A stretch of DNA of 64,000 nt from NCBI RefSeq assembly GCF_048773025.1, contig NC_133547.1, forward strand, positions 5,838,001-5,902,000, read 5' to 3'. A program made the translations under genes and the position numbers. The first letter of the stretch is position 1. The number at the start of each line of letters is the position of its first letter. Source of the DNA: Camelus bactrianus. Lineage: Eukaryota; Chordata; Mammalia; Artiodactyla; Camelidae. Below the pieces are notes generated by a model. It worked only from the letters and a program-made list of their open reading frames with translations. It made no database searches and was not told where the DNA came from. Below, piece after piece: positions 53,698 to 64,000 of this stretch.

Positions 53698-54304
53698 AGG
53701 TTCACTCCTTATTGCATGGATAACATGTGCATGGATAATACAGTCTCCATGAAAGTGACAGCTACAAAGCCAGCCTGACAGGGGCATGGGTATCAAGTCA
53801 AAAACCATGAGCTGCTTTGCTGTCAGACCCGGGATTTTTTTCCCCGAATGGTGGTCAACTCTTGCTGACGTTCCTAGCAGCGTGGAGCGAAACCTCTCAA
53901 TGTACACGCCAGCCACACCCCGGACAGTGGGTGTAAACTCAGACTGGGCAACGAGTATTTCATGTTTGTGTGTAAAACAGAGTTAAGTTCCAGGCTCAGA
54001 TCATTATAAACAGGTTTTCCATCTGCTCACATTCTCTTCTCTTTCGCTCCCAAGAGGCTAATGCTCCCTGCCCGAGGCTACATAGCCAGGATTCTAACCC
54101 TCCACTCTTTATCTTCAAAAAACAAATCTTGGTTACTCCATTCCTGCATGTACTCATTTTTACATGCATTCCTCCATTCATCATTCATCCAATAAATACG
54201 TACTCTGGGCATCTAGTGTGTGCTAGGTGCTGGGGGTACAGCCGTGAACAAAACAGAGGTCCCCACGTGGTGTTCATTTGCTTAGTCCATTCCTGCCTTT
54301 CCCT

Positions 54305-55160
54305 ATAGCTGCGCTGTCCAGAAGAAATAGAATGTAAGCCACACAGACGATTTCAAGTTTTCTAGTAGCCACACTAAAAACTAAGTAAAAAGAAACCACC
54401 ACTGGTTTTTTTTTGTATATATTTTTTATTGAAGTATATATTTTACCATATTTTTAAAAAACTGATATATCCAAAGCATCACCATTTCAACATGTGATCA
54501 GTATAACAAATTATAATGAGATATTTGACACTGTTTTTTACCCTAAATCTTCGAAATCCAGTGTATATGTTATAGCGACTGAAGGAAACTCACAACCTGA
54601 AAGTTGAGAATTGTTTCATTTGGTGGACTTTCTAAGGACTTCAAGTCCAGGAGACAGCCTCTCATATCTTTCTAAGGGACTGCTCCGAAGAGGTAAGGGA
54701 GGAGTCAGGATATATAGGAATTTTTGTAACAAAGACCATGTAGTTGGAACATCCAAAGATTACCATTAATTAAAGAAAGCCTGATATTCGCAAGTTAATG
54801 AATTTAGTACTTTTCTATGTATGGGAAGATGCAAGAGTTTGGGTTTATTGAAGTCATTCCTTTGATATGCATCTTAGCTGTCTAGGGCCAGTATCCTATG
54901 CTTTCCCATTCTGAGTCCCCTCAGGGGCACCACTGGGGGTGGCTGCAGAGGCTGAGGGCTTGGCATTGGGCAGCCTGCTTGTCTCCATCCTGATTTCCCT
55001 CCAGCTCACGGTCGGGCACCGGTGGTAGTGGCTGATGACTCGATGGCCGCAGCAAACTTTGTTTACTGATATGGCGGGCAACATTTTTCATTCACAGTTA
55101 CACTCGTAGCCCATCTCACTCGGGCCAGCCTCATTTCAAGTGGTCAGGAGTAGCAACTGG
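54305..55160 (+). mobile_element. hAT-like MITE (GCTGTCCAATAGAAAT family), split
   Basis: Left part 54305 to about 54570 (GCTGCGCTGTCCAGAAGAAAT; AACATGTGATCAGTATAAC), right part about 55097-55160 (CTCGGGCCAGCCTCATTTC). An LTR-like insert lies between. Confidence 0.6.
54571..55096 (+). mobile_element. Solo LTR of an artiodactyl endogenous retrovirus (probable)
   Basis: About 525 nt beginning near GACTGAAGGAAACTCACAAC and ending near TTTTCATTCACA. It resembles, from memory, solo LTRs common in artiodactyl genomes. It is inserted in the hAT-like MITE, so it is younger than that element. No internal retroviral region is present; it is a fossil. Confidence 0.45.
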
Positions 55161-56204
55161 TTTTCACATTAGACAATGCAATTTAATGCAGTTCAAATTC
55201 AACATTCCTAAAAGTAGAGTCCTTTTAGGTCTGGATTAAACTTCCGTTCTCTTGGCTGGATTTCCTTCTCTTGGTCAAGGTTATTATCAGTCTTTCCCCA
55301 GATCTGTCTCCTTCTCACCCCTCACCCCACCCTCCAACCCATTCTTTCTTCGCAGGAGGGCTTACATTTATTCCCTCCTCTCTAAGCCCATGGCTGTCAG
55401 CATTTGTCCTTGTCACTTTCGTTATCCATGCCTTCACTCATTCATTCACTCATCCAACAACTATTTATTGGGTACCAGGTGCTGTCCTAGATGCTGGGGA
55501 TGCAGCAGGGGGGACGTTCCTGTCCTCATAGAGCTTCCTTCTGATGTAAAATCCCCTCGCTGCTGAGGGCTTCCACGGAAACATGCTGGTGCTCTGAGGA
55601 TATTTAATAGAGAGATCTGACCTTGCTGGGGCTATCCAGATGGCTTCCCTGAGGAGGGTCCTCACTGGGCTCTGATCTGAAGAATGAGTAGGAGTTACTA
55701 GGTGGAGTGAGAGGGAAAGGTGGCTCAGGCAGAAAGAACAGCATAGCCAAAGGTCCTACAACAGGAGGATACAAGGTTCTCGCTGAGAACAGAAACAAGG
55801 TCAGTGCTGCTGGAGAGAAGCCAGCAGGACAAGGCGTGTGGTGAGGCTGGAGATGTGGGGAGGGCTGAGTGGTGAGGAGTCCGGACTTTATCCTGAGTGC
55901 AAAGGAAACCTCTGGACGCTTTAAGCAGGGAGGGTGAGATGGGACTTTGCACTAGAAAGGTCTCTGTGACAAAGACTGGAGAATGGACTGAGGGGAGCAG
56001 AGGGCAGGTGGGGAGAGCTGCCAGGGAGCTGTCGACCACTCTGGAGTGACCATGGTGACTTCATGCATTCATTTGTTTGCAACAAGACCTCGCCCCTAAA
56101 CCCCAGACTCATTTACCCGCCTGTCCACCCGACATTTCCACGTGGGTGTTGAACAGACATTCCACCCTGGTTCCAGACTGAACACCTCACCTCTCCCCCT
56201 CTGT

Positions 56205-56662
56205 CTTCATTTCTTGCTGCTGTAACCAATTACCACAAACTTTGAGGCTCGCACAGCAAATTTCTTCTCTTACAGTTCTGGAGGCCAGGAGTCTGTTACC
56301 AGTCTCACTGGGCTAAAACCAAGGTTTGGGCAGGGCTGGCTCCTTCCAGAAGCTCTGAGGGGAGAATCTGTTTCCTGGCCCTTTCCAGCTTCCAGAGACC
56401 GCCCGCATCCTTTGGCTTGTGGTCCCTTCCAACCTCTGCTTCCATTGTCACCTCTCCTTTTGTCTTTGGTCCTTCTGCTCACTCTTAAAAGAGTGCTTGT
56501 GATGACCTTGGGTCCAGTGGGATCATTCAACAGCATTTCCCCACTTCACGGTCCTTCATTTAATCACCTCTGCAAAGTCCCTTTTACCCTGTTAGGTCAC
56601 AGACTCACTGGTTCTGGAGATTAGGACCTGGCCATCTTTGGGGGAGTCATTATTCAGCCCGT
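56205..56662 (-). mobile_element. MaLR LTR (MLT1 class)
   Basis: Reverse copy: GCTGCTGTAACCAATTACC, ACAGTTCTGGAGGCCAGG and TATTCAGCCCGTCACATTA. Ancient solo LTR. Confidence 0.72.
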
Positions 56663-56664
56663 CA

Positions 56665-57770
56665 CATTATCCCTAGGCCAGCTCCTCTCCATCTCCCGGT
56701 CTCAGGGGAAGGCAGTTGGATCCTTCCAGGTCAAAACCCCTTGGAGTCACCCTGGATTCCTTGCTTTCTCTCGCATCTCATATCCAACCTGTCAATAGAT
56801 TCCATAGTCTTTATCTTCAAAATATATTCCGGATTCCACCATTCCCTATTACCCATCTGCCACCCCCTGGTCCATCCCACCGTCATCTCCTGATTCATCT
56901 ATTGCCTTCTTGCTGGGCTCCCTGCTTCCACCCACAGCCTGTCCCCTGCCTGGCAGCCAGAAGGATCCTGTTAAAACTGCAGTCAGATCTCACCCCTCCT
57001 CTGCCCCAAATTCTCTCAACATAGACCAAAAGTGTCCCTCCAGAATGCATCAGTTGAAGCCCTAACCCCCCGGCGTGACAGTATTATCTTTGGAGAGAAT
57101 TAGGTTTAGCTGAGGTCATGAGGCTGGACCCCCAGGATGGGATTAGTGCCCCTGTAAGGAGAGGAAGAGAGACCAGAGATCATGTTCTTTCTACCAAAGA
57201 TGGAGGGAGAAGCCACCATCTGCAGGCCATGCAGACAGCTCTCACTGGGGGAGGTATCTGCTGACACCTTGATCTTGGACTTCCCAGCCTCCAGACTTTG
57301 AGACATAAAATTCCTGTCGTTTGAGCCTCCCAGTTTGTGGTTTGTTTTTTTTTTTTTATGACAGCCTGAGCAGACTAAGACCTTTCCCCTGGCCCTTCCC
57401 TGGCTCAGAGTAAAAGCAGCATGCTTACCCTAAGGCCTATAAAACCTGCGTGACCCACCCCATCTCCCCTTTGACCCTGCCTGGGATCTTCAACTCTTTC
57501 CCCAGTGCACTCAGTTGCTATCACACTTTGCCATTCCTTGAAAATGCCAAGCATGTTCACACCCGAGGGCATTTGCACTTGCTGCTCCCTCTGCCCCGAA
57601 GACTTTTCCTTGAGATACCCCCATGACTCACTCCCTCATCTCCAACCAGACTTCACCTTCATCAGTGAGGCCTCCCTTGGCAGAACCATGGAAATGATCA
57701 ACACCCCCTTCACTCTCAATCTCCTTTCGCACTTTGTTTTCTTCTTTTTGGGACATAAGACCATGCAACA
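56665..57770 (+). mobile_element. L2 split by a MaLR LTR
   Basis: GTCACCCTGGATTCCTTGC and GATCCTGTTAAAACTGCAGTC before the LTR; GGCTCAGAGTAAAAGC and CATTTGCACTTGCTGCTCC after it. Confidence 0.85.
57023..57388 (+). mobile_element. MaLR LTR (MLT1C-like) inside an L2
   Basis: GGGATTAGTGCCCCTGTAAGG, TTGGACTTCCCAGCCTCC and GCCTGAGCAGACTAAGAC. The L2 continues on both sides (56665 and 57389). Confidence 0.75.
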
Positions 57771-57774
57771 GAAT

Positions 57775-57916
57775 GGGGAAGGGTAGAGCCCAGTGGAAGA
57801 GCACATCCTTAGCATACACAAGGTCCTGGGCTTGATCACCAGTACCTCCATTAAATATAAATAATAATAATAATAAATAAACCTAATTACCCCCCAAAAA
57901 AACAACAAACAAACAA
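57775..57916 (+). mobile_element. Camelid SINE (Vic) inside old repeats
   Basis: Head GGGTAGAGCCCAGTGGAAG, B-box, CCAGTACCTCC, ATAATAATAATAATAAA and an A-rich end. It lies between an L2 and a hAT-like fragment. Confidence 0.92.
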
Positions 57917-58000
57917 AAAACCAAGACCATATGGTCTGCAAAGTCCAAAAATATTTACAAACTGGCCCTTTATACAAAAAGTTTGCTGATCTCTGCCCTA
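57917..58000 (+). mobile_element. hAT-like MITE fragment (GGCAAACT family)
   Basis: Only the 3' end remains: ATATGGTCTGCAAAGTCC, CTGGCCCTTTATAC and GTTTGCTGATCTCTGCC. Confidence 0.6.
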
Positions 58001-58049
58001 ATATTAAAATCTCACATTTTTGGGATACTTGTATATATATGGTTCCCCC

Positions 58050-58215
58050 AACATGTTTTATTATACAGTCTTCACCTCAACCATTAAGATTATGAATATC
58101 CCACTTTATAGATGAGGAAATGGAGGTTCAAAGAGGTATGGTAATTTTCCCAAGCTCACACAGCAAGCTAAGGAGGGGCAGAGCTCAGCGTACACTTGGT
58201 TTTACACCCTGTGTT
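58050..58215 (-). mobile_element. MIR SINE
   Basis: TTTATAGATGAGGAAATGGAG and GCTCACACAGCAAGC. Another copy lies at 58865-59095 (TTCACAGATAAGAATACTGAAG; CTGGGATTCTGACTC). Confidence 0.78.
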
Positions 58216-58289
58216 TTTCCCTTAGGAACCTATCTCGTAACTGTGTGCATCTATCACATTTGTTGATTTTACAGCCTCCTCCTGGGGCT

Positions 58290-58450
58290 TACCTGACAGT
58301 CCCCACCTGATGAACGTTTAGGTTATTTCCCCTCTAATCTTCTAGGATTCTGCAGTACTGCAGTGAATATTCGTGCACTTAGTTCTTTGAGCTCATGTGT
58401 GAGTTTTATCTGAAGACTGAATTCCTGGAATGGTTGTTGCCGGTCAAAGG
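58290..58450 (-). mobile_element. Old L1 fragment
   Basis: Reverse L1M: AACGTTTAGGTTATTTCCCC and CTGAATTCCTGGAATGGTTG. Confidence 0.55.
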
Positions 58451-58860
58451 GCATGTGCCAGGCTGTGACTTGGGCGTGGAGTTGAGTCCACTGGGCAGTG
58501 TACAGGGAGGGCATTCTGGTCACAGGGACCTGCCTGGACAAGGGTCTGGAGGTGTGATTCAGGCTACCCTGAGTGCCCATGTCTGCACAGTAAAGGTGAT
58601 ACAGGCAGGAGGCAGGCAAGCGAAGGTGATGCCAAGTATCTCCAATGCTGGGCTGAGCTCTGTCCTGGGGGCATTGGGGAGACATGGGAGGGCTGTGAGC
58701 AAAGCAGGGGGCAAATCAGCTCTGGGGCCCTGGAGGGAATGGGCTGGATGGGGAGACTGGAGGCAGGGAGGCCAGGGACAGGGCTGGGGCCAGGACCAAG
58801 GAGAGAGGATAGGGGTGGAGTCTTTCCCAATCAGAATGTCTGAGTGAATCAGTGGGATAC
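58450..58860. other. Intergenic sequence, nothing recognised
   Basis: GC-rich, GGAGGCAGG-type words near 58600 and 58760. An open frame on each strand is chance. Confidence 0.4.
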
Positions 58861-59099
58861 CTCTCTCCTGCTGCTTTTAACTCACATTTATGGGGCAATG
58901 TCTATGTGCCAAGGACTTTAAATTCATCATCCCATTTGCCCCTCAGAGCAAAAGTATCATAGAGATACTAATGCTTCTTCATTTCACAGATAAGAATACT
59001 GAAGCTCAGGGAGGGAACTATCTTCCTGGCCACACAGCTCATGGGGGCCAGGCTGGGATTCTGACTCTACGCCTCAGAGTCTCCCTCTCTGGCTTTTAA

Positions 59100-60400
59100 T
59101 TTTAAACTTTTTTAGATATAATTTACCTACCATGAAATTCACCATTTTTTAAACTGACGTATAGTTGATTTACAATGTTGTGTTAGTTTCAAGTGTACAG
59201 CAAAATGATTCAGTCATACATATACATATATATTCTTTTTCAGATTCTTTTCCATTATAGGTTATTATAAGATACCGAATATAGCTCCCTGTGCTATACA
59301 GTAGGTCCTTATTGTTTATCTGTTATATATATAGTAGAGTGTTAATCCCAAACTCCTAATTTATCCCTCCCTCCAACTCCAAATTCACCATTTTAACAAG
59401 GGCAATTCAGCAGCTTTTAGTACATTCATAGGATTATGTGGTCAGCACCACTGTCTTGTTCCAGAACATCTACATCATCTCAAAAAGAAACCCTGCACCC
59501 ATTAGCAATCCCTCCCAACCCCCCAGCCCCTGGCAACCACTCATCCACTTTCTGTCTCTGTGGATTTGCCTATTCTAGACATTTCCTATAAATGGAATCC
59601 TATAATACATAGTCTTTTGTGTCTGGCTTCTTTCACTTAGCATAAAGTTTTGAAGATTCATCCACATTGTAGCAGGTGTCAGTGCTTCGCTCCTTTTTCA
59701 TGGCTGAGTAATATTCCACTGACTGAATAAATCACACTTTCTTTATCCATTCATCAGTGGACATGCATTTCAGCTCTTTCCACTTTTCATTAATTGTGAA
59801 TAGTCCCTCTCTCTGAACATTCAGGTACATTTTTTTTTTTTTTGTGGACTTCTGCTTTCTAATCTTTTGGATATTTACCAAGGAGTGGAATTGCTGGGTC
59901 ATATGGTAACTCCATGTTTAACTTTTTGAGGAATTCCAGATTGTTTTCCAGAGAAGCTGTGTCATTTTACATTCCTAACAGTGGTGCATGAAGTTTCCAG
60001 TTTCTCCACACCCTGGCCAAAACTTACCATCACCCGACTTTTCAATGTAGCCACCCCAGTGGGTGGGAGGCAGTATCTCCTTGTGGTTTTGTCCTGTGTT
60101 TCCCTGATGACTAATAGCGTTCAGCATCTTTCCAGGTGGTTATTGGTCCTTTGTACCTCTTCCTTGGAGAAATGATTATTCATGTTCTTCACCCATTTCT
60201 TAATTGGGTTATTTTAGTTATTTTTAATTGTCAAATTGTCAGAGTCCTTTATGTATCCTGGATATAAGTCACGTATCAGATCTGCGATTTGCAAGTGTGT
60301 TCTTCCATCCTGTGGGTCATCTTTTCACTTTCTGGATGGTGTCTTTTGCAACCCCAGAGTTTTACTTCTTAAGTCCTCACTAGCCCATGGCTAGATCACT
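59100..60400 (-). mobile_element. Old L1 (L1M class), about 1 kb, with a younger L1 inside
   Basis: Reverse ORF2/3' region: CCTGGCAACCACTCATCCAC, TGGCTGAGTAATATTCCACTG, AGGAGTGGAATTGCTGGGTC and CCACACCCTGGCCAAAAC. The younger L1 at 59149-59380 interrupts it. Confidence 0.85.
59149..59380 (-). mobile_element. L1 3' end inserted into an older L1
   Basis: Reverse copy of the same L1 3' UTR (GTTGATTTACAATGTTGTG; CCTGTGCTATACAGTAGG). A perfect 14-bp duplication AAATTCACCATTTT flanks it (59135-59148 and 59381-59394). Confidence 0.88.
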
Positions 60401-60424
60401 GGACTCTCCTGCCTAGTGTTTATT

Positions 60425-60620
60425 CAGTGGTCTCCAGTGGGGGTATCTGGCAATATCGAGACAGCTCTTGATGTCACATGTGGGGGTGAGGGTGCTTACA
60501 TCTTGTGGGTGGAGGCCAGAGATGCAGCTGAACATCTAACAATGCACAAGATGGCCCCCAAGGGAAGAATCATCCAGAACCAAATGTCAGTAGTGCCTCA
60601 GTTGGAAACTTCTGATGCTC
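60425..60620 (+). mobile_element. MER20-like MITE
   Basis: GTGGGTGGAGGCCAGAGATGC, TGAACATCTAACAATGCAC and CAAATGTCAGTAGTGCC in MER20 order. Confidence 0.65.
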
Positions 60621-60679
60621 ATTGATAAACATAACTGTTAATATTATAGAGATCTCACAGCACAGGGCGAGGGGAGGGG

Positions 60680-61015
60680 CCGGGTGACCTGGGTTCAAAC
60701 TCTGGCCCTACCACTTACTCGCTGTTTGATTTTGGGCAATTCAACGAGCCTGGAAACCTCAGTCTTCTTATCTGTAAACTGGATGCTGTGAGGGGCAAAT
60801 GAGTCATTATGGCTTAAAGCTTAGCCCAGGGCTTGGTGCAGAGTCACCATGTTGGCTGTGGTCTTGATTGAGTACCAGCTGTATACCAGATGCCCCAGGG
60901 AACAGGTAGTAACTTCCTTCGGCTTCATATCTGTCCTGCACAAGCCATGGTACAGATAAGAAACTGAGGCACAGAGAGGTGAAGACTCTTGCCCAAGGTC
61001 ACACAGCGAGTACGT
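60680..61015. mobile_element. Two MIR SINEs, head to head
   Basis: Plus copy 60680-60845 (GACCTGGGTTCAAACTCTG; CTTATCTGTAAACTGG). Minus copy 60850-61015 (GATAAGAAACTGAGGCACAG; AAGGTCACACAGCGAG). Confidence 0.82.
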
Positions 61016-61496
61016 TGTTCCCCAAACAGAGATCAAAAGAAGGCCGGCAGGAAGGAAGGAAATGGAAAAGCAAGCCAAGAAAGAGGAGAGACACAGAAAT
61101 GTCGAGACCCAGAGATGGGGAACAGAGACCCAGACAGAGGGAAAGACAAAAAGAGAGACAGAGTGAGGCATCGAGTTTGAAGAACAGGAAGGGCAGCTGG
61201 GGTTGCAGGAGGGTGGACAGCCCCAGGCTGGGAGAGGAGGCGGTGGTGAAGCTGTTTGCGGAGAGTTGGGAGGAAGCTGGCTGGTGGGTGTGACTGTATC
61301 TGGAGCCTGGCACTTGTGGGTGTGACGGTTCCCCCACCCTGTGGGCGTGAGAGTCACTAAACTAGGGGAGAAGTACCCAGGCCCAGGCCAGAGTGTGTGT
61401 GTATGTGCACGTGCATGTGTGTGCACGCTATTTATTCAGCAAATAGCACCGCATATTCTTTTTGAAGATTTTCTATTTTTTTTCTTTTTTGGTAAA

Positions 61497-61672
61497 AATT
61501 TTAATTATTTATTTATCTTCTAAATCGAAGTATAATTGATTTGCAATGTTGTCTTAGTGTCTGGTGTCCAGCATAGTGATTCAGTTATACATCTATATAT
61601 GTATTCCTTTTCTTTTTTATTGCATATTATTTTTTATAAAGCTTTTTTTAATGTGAAATATTATCACATCAC
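61497..61672 (-). mobile_element. L1 3' end fragment
   Basis: Reverse copy with AAGTATAATTGATTTGCAATG and GATTCAGTTATACATC. It abuts an old L1 3' end on the other strand. Confidence 0.75.
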
Positions 61673-61675
61673 ATA

Positions 61676-62075
61676 AAAGCAACTCACATGTCCATCGACA
61701 GATGACGGGGTACACAAAATGCGGTCTATCCATCCAATGGAATATGTATCAGCCTTAAGAAAGAAGGAAATTCTGCAACGTGGATGAACCTTGAAGACTT
61801 GATGCTCAGTGAAATGAGCCAGTCCCAGAAACACAAACACGGCACAATTTCACTTACATGAGGTACTTAGAGTCGTTCAATTCATAGAGACTGAAAGTAG
61901 AATATTGGATGCCAGGGGTTGAGGGGAGGGGGAAAATGGAGTTAGTCTTTAATGAGGACTGGGTTTCAGTTTTGCAAGGTTAAAAATATTCTGGAGATGG
62001 ATGGTGGTGATGGCTGCACAGCAATGTGAATGTCCTTAATGCTACTGTGCTGCAGACTTAATCTCATCCGTTAAT
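61676..62075 (+). mobile_element. Old L1 (L1M class) 3' end
   Basis: GCAACTCACATGTCCATCGAC, CAATTTCACTTACATGAGG, GGATGCCAGGGGTTGAGG and GGAGATGGATGGTGGTGATGG are classic landmarks. Confidence 0.8.
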
Positions 62076-62089
62076 CATCCATTAATCAT

Positions 62090-63110
62090 TCAAGCATTTG
62101 GCCCGTTTTGAGCTTTCTGTCAATGAAATGGGAGATCACATATTCTTTTGCATGTGGTTTCTTCTGCTCAACGTCATATGTGAGAAATGCATCTGAGACA
62201 ATGTGCATATCTGGAGATCATTCATCCCAGTGCTGTGTGGAATTCCATTGGGTGAATGGGCCACAGCGGGTTTTTGTTTTTTGAGGATTCAAGGATTTAT
62301 TAAGTCATACATGCAAAACATACTACTCACAATGATAATTACATTGGCCAGAGACCAATGTGAAAACGCTCCACATTTCTGCAATTGTGAACTTAAAAAG
62401 TTGTGTTCCAGGGATTGAAAGGTCCAATCTTGCATTCTTGCTACTGCGTAAGTGGTACAAAGTTCTGTTTGCATCAGAAGGGTGTTGATGTCGCAGAACC
62501 AACTGACCCATGACATTAGGCAGAGCAAAGACAGGAAGTGTGTGTCCACGTAGGTGATGTGAAGGGAGGGACAGTATTAGTCCAGGTGAGACAGGCTGGG
62601 ACCTGGGACCCTTTGCTGCAGTCCTTGCACCTGGACAAATGCCTCCTCAAGCAACAGAATACAAAGAAACTGTAAGTGTTGGCAATGTGGCAACCCAGTG
62701 ACATTAACAAGATTCATCATTTAAGAATATTTAAAGTATTTCATAAAGACAATGTCAATGAAAAAATAATAATAAATTTTAAATTAAAAAAGAAGTCAAA
62801 GATCAAAAAATTTTGAAAAAAATCCTAAAGCTGCAGCACATGATTTTTACACCAAGTTACTAGAAAAGAAGGAAAACACTGATTGGTTTTCAATGAAACA
62901 ACGTGAAACAGGCATGCAGTTGTACTATCTACCAAAAACCCAGCGGGTTTATCTAGTGAGTCGCCAGCGGCTGGACATTTGGGTTGTTTCCGGCTTGGGG
63001 TCATTCTGAAGAGCAGGACTGTGGGCATTCGTGTCCGTGTCCCCTGGCGGTCACGTGCACCCATTTCTCACAGGGATACACTGAGGAGGGGGGACATGCA
63101 CATGGCCAGC
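62090..63110 (-). mobile_element. Old L1 fragment split by a retrocopy
   Basis: Reverse L1M: TGGAATTCCATTGGGTGAATG before 62263 and GGCTGGACATTTGGGTTGTTTC after 62951. A retrocopy lies between. Confidence 0.65.
62274..62940 (-). pseudogene. Retrocopy of an unidentified transcript (3'-UTR-like)
   Basis: On the minus strand the 667-nt insert ends in AATAAA (plus positions 62296-62301) and an A-rich tail (62271-62283). It lies between perfect 10-bp duplications CAGCGGGTTT (62264-62273 and 62941-62950). No long open frame and no recognisable protein are seen; the body reads like a 3' UTR. This is the signature of L1-driven retrotransposition of an mRNA. Parent gene unknown. Confidence 0.7.
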
Positions 63111-63720
63111 CCTCCTAGATCTTACCAAAGAGTTATCCAAAGAGCTTGGGACAGTTTATCCTCCCATGGCAGTACAGGAGAACAGGCCACTGTTTGCAAC
63201 CAGGCAGTTTGGACCGGGAGGGGGCTGGGCACGGGCAGCGGACTGTGGGAAAGCATCCCCGTCCCGCACCCCCAGGCCGGCGCTGGCCCCGCCTCCTGGA
63301 ATTCCACCACCTCCTCCACTGGACTCAAAGCCAAATCCCTCCAACCGTTTCCTTGGCATTCTTTTCCGCCTGCCTCACGCCAACACCAAACCCGGACCAT
63401 TATGGTTGCCCAACAGCGTTCATGGTGTGACCCCCATCCTGGCTGCCACTCCCCCACTCCCGCTTCTGTCTCTGCGTTCCTTTGCGACCCAGCGCAAGTG
63501 GCTGGACCCTGCTAAGCCTCAGTTTTCCCATCTCTCAAATGGGGATATTTAAAAAGTCAGTGTGTTCATTAAATAAGCAAAGTCCTGCCTTGGTTCAGGC
63601 AATACACTCTTTTATGTCAATTACTTTACAAGGTCCATGGAGCACAGTAAAATCTGAAAATAGTCAAGGGGTGGGTGAAACTTTTGACAGCCACAACGTG
63701 TGCATACAGCATAAAGCCTT
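63110..63720. other. Intergenic GC-rich sequence, nothing recognised
   Basis: Unique-looking; CpG moderately frequent near 63220-63300. No promoter or exon signature firm enough to call. Confidence 0.4.
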
Positions 63721-63739
63721 TTCTTTAAAACATAGTGTT

Positions 63740-63869
63740 AGAGGAGGGCATAGCTCAGTGGTAGAATGCATGCCTAGCATGCAGGAGGTCCTCGGTTCAA
63801 TCCCCAGTACTCATCAAAAACATAAATATATAAGTAAACCTAATTACCTCCCTCCAGATAATTAATTAA
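63740..63869 (+). mobile_element. Camelid SINE (Vic), young
   Basis: Complete copy between perfect 15-bp target duplications TTAAAACATAGTGTT (63725-63739 and 63870-63884). Confidence 0.95.
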
Positions 63870-63884
63870 TTAAAACATAGTGTT

Positions 63885-64000
63885 GTTTTCAAGAGCCTGG
63901 ATCTTAGAGGCAGAGTGCCAGGTTTAAATCCCAGCCTCCCAACTAACTAGCTGTGCCATCTTAGAATAGTTCCTTAACCTCTCTGGTCCACAGTTTCCTC
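63885..64000 (+). mobile_element. MIR SINE, cut by the window end
   Basis: AGGTTTAAATCCCAGCCTCC and CTGGTCCACAGTTTCCTC. Confidence 0.78.

Noticed and set aside
54896-55084. 62-codon minus-strand open frame ending GTQNGKA
   Set aside because: Lies wholly in the LTR-like insert and matches no protein I know.
60821-61426. 201-codon minus-strand open frame
   Set aside because: Begins in a TG-rich run and covers a MIR and a purine tract; chance.
55000-64000. IZUMO2, the upstream neighbour of MYH14 in man
   Set aside because: No exon with an IZUMO-like translation was found; it probably lies beyond the window.

Overview
The window is mammalian genomic DNA, most probably from a camelid. At least fourteen copies of the tRNA-derived camelid SINE (Vic family) are present: an A-box/B-box head, CCCAGTACCTCC, then a TAAATAAA-rich and AATTACC tail. 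They lie among artiodactyl-type L1 3' ends and the usual old mammalian repeats (MIR, L2, MaLR LTRs, hAT-type MITEs). No prokaryotic feature, CRISPR array or true tRNA/rRNA gene was seen.

One gene is clear. The 5' half of MYH14, the heavy chain of non-muscle myosin II-C, lies on the minus strand. Every coding exon from the start codon (31741) to loop 2 and the following actin-binding segment (ending at 1092) can be placed to the base, and lengths and phases fit one another. Both known alternative exons are visible: the 24-nt loop-1 exon (C1, 22793-22816) and a 123-nt, 41-codon loop-2 exon (C2, 2798-2920). The gene continues off the left edge of the window, so the converter, lever arm and rod are not here.

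The promoter side lies between 34 and 36.6 kb. A CpG island with GC boxes and four CCAAT motifs sits at about 36.04-36.56 kb, with a likely non-coding first exon ending at 36263. A second possible 5' exon ends at 34052, next to a perfect 12-bp-arm hairpin made of two ZEB/SNAIL-type E-boxes.

From 36.6 kb to the end I found no second gene. This 27 kb is repeat-built: MIR, L2, MaLR LTRs, several rounds of L1, camelid SINEs, and one recognisable retrocopy of an unknown transcript with a perfect target-site duplication. Nested insertions allow relative dating at several places. The observations most worth a second look are the complementary pair of palindromic elements around exon 3, the C2 exon, the CTAG-rich palindromic tract with a nearby GC-rich patch in intron 2, the E-box hairpin, and the unusually weak exon 8 donor.
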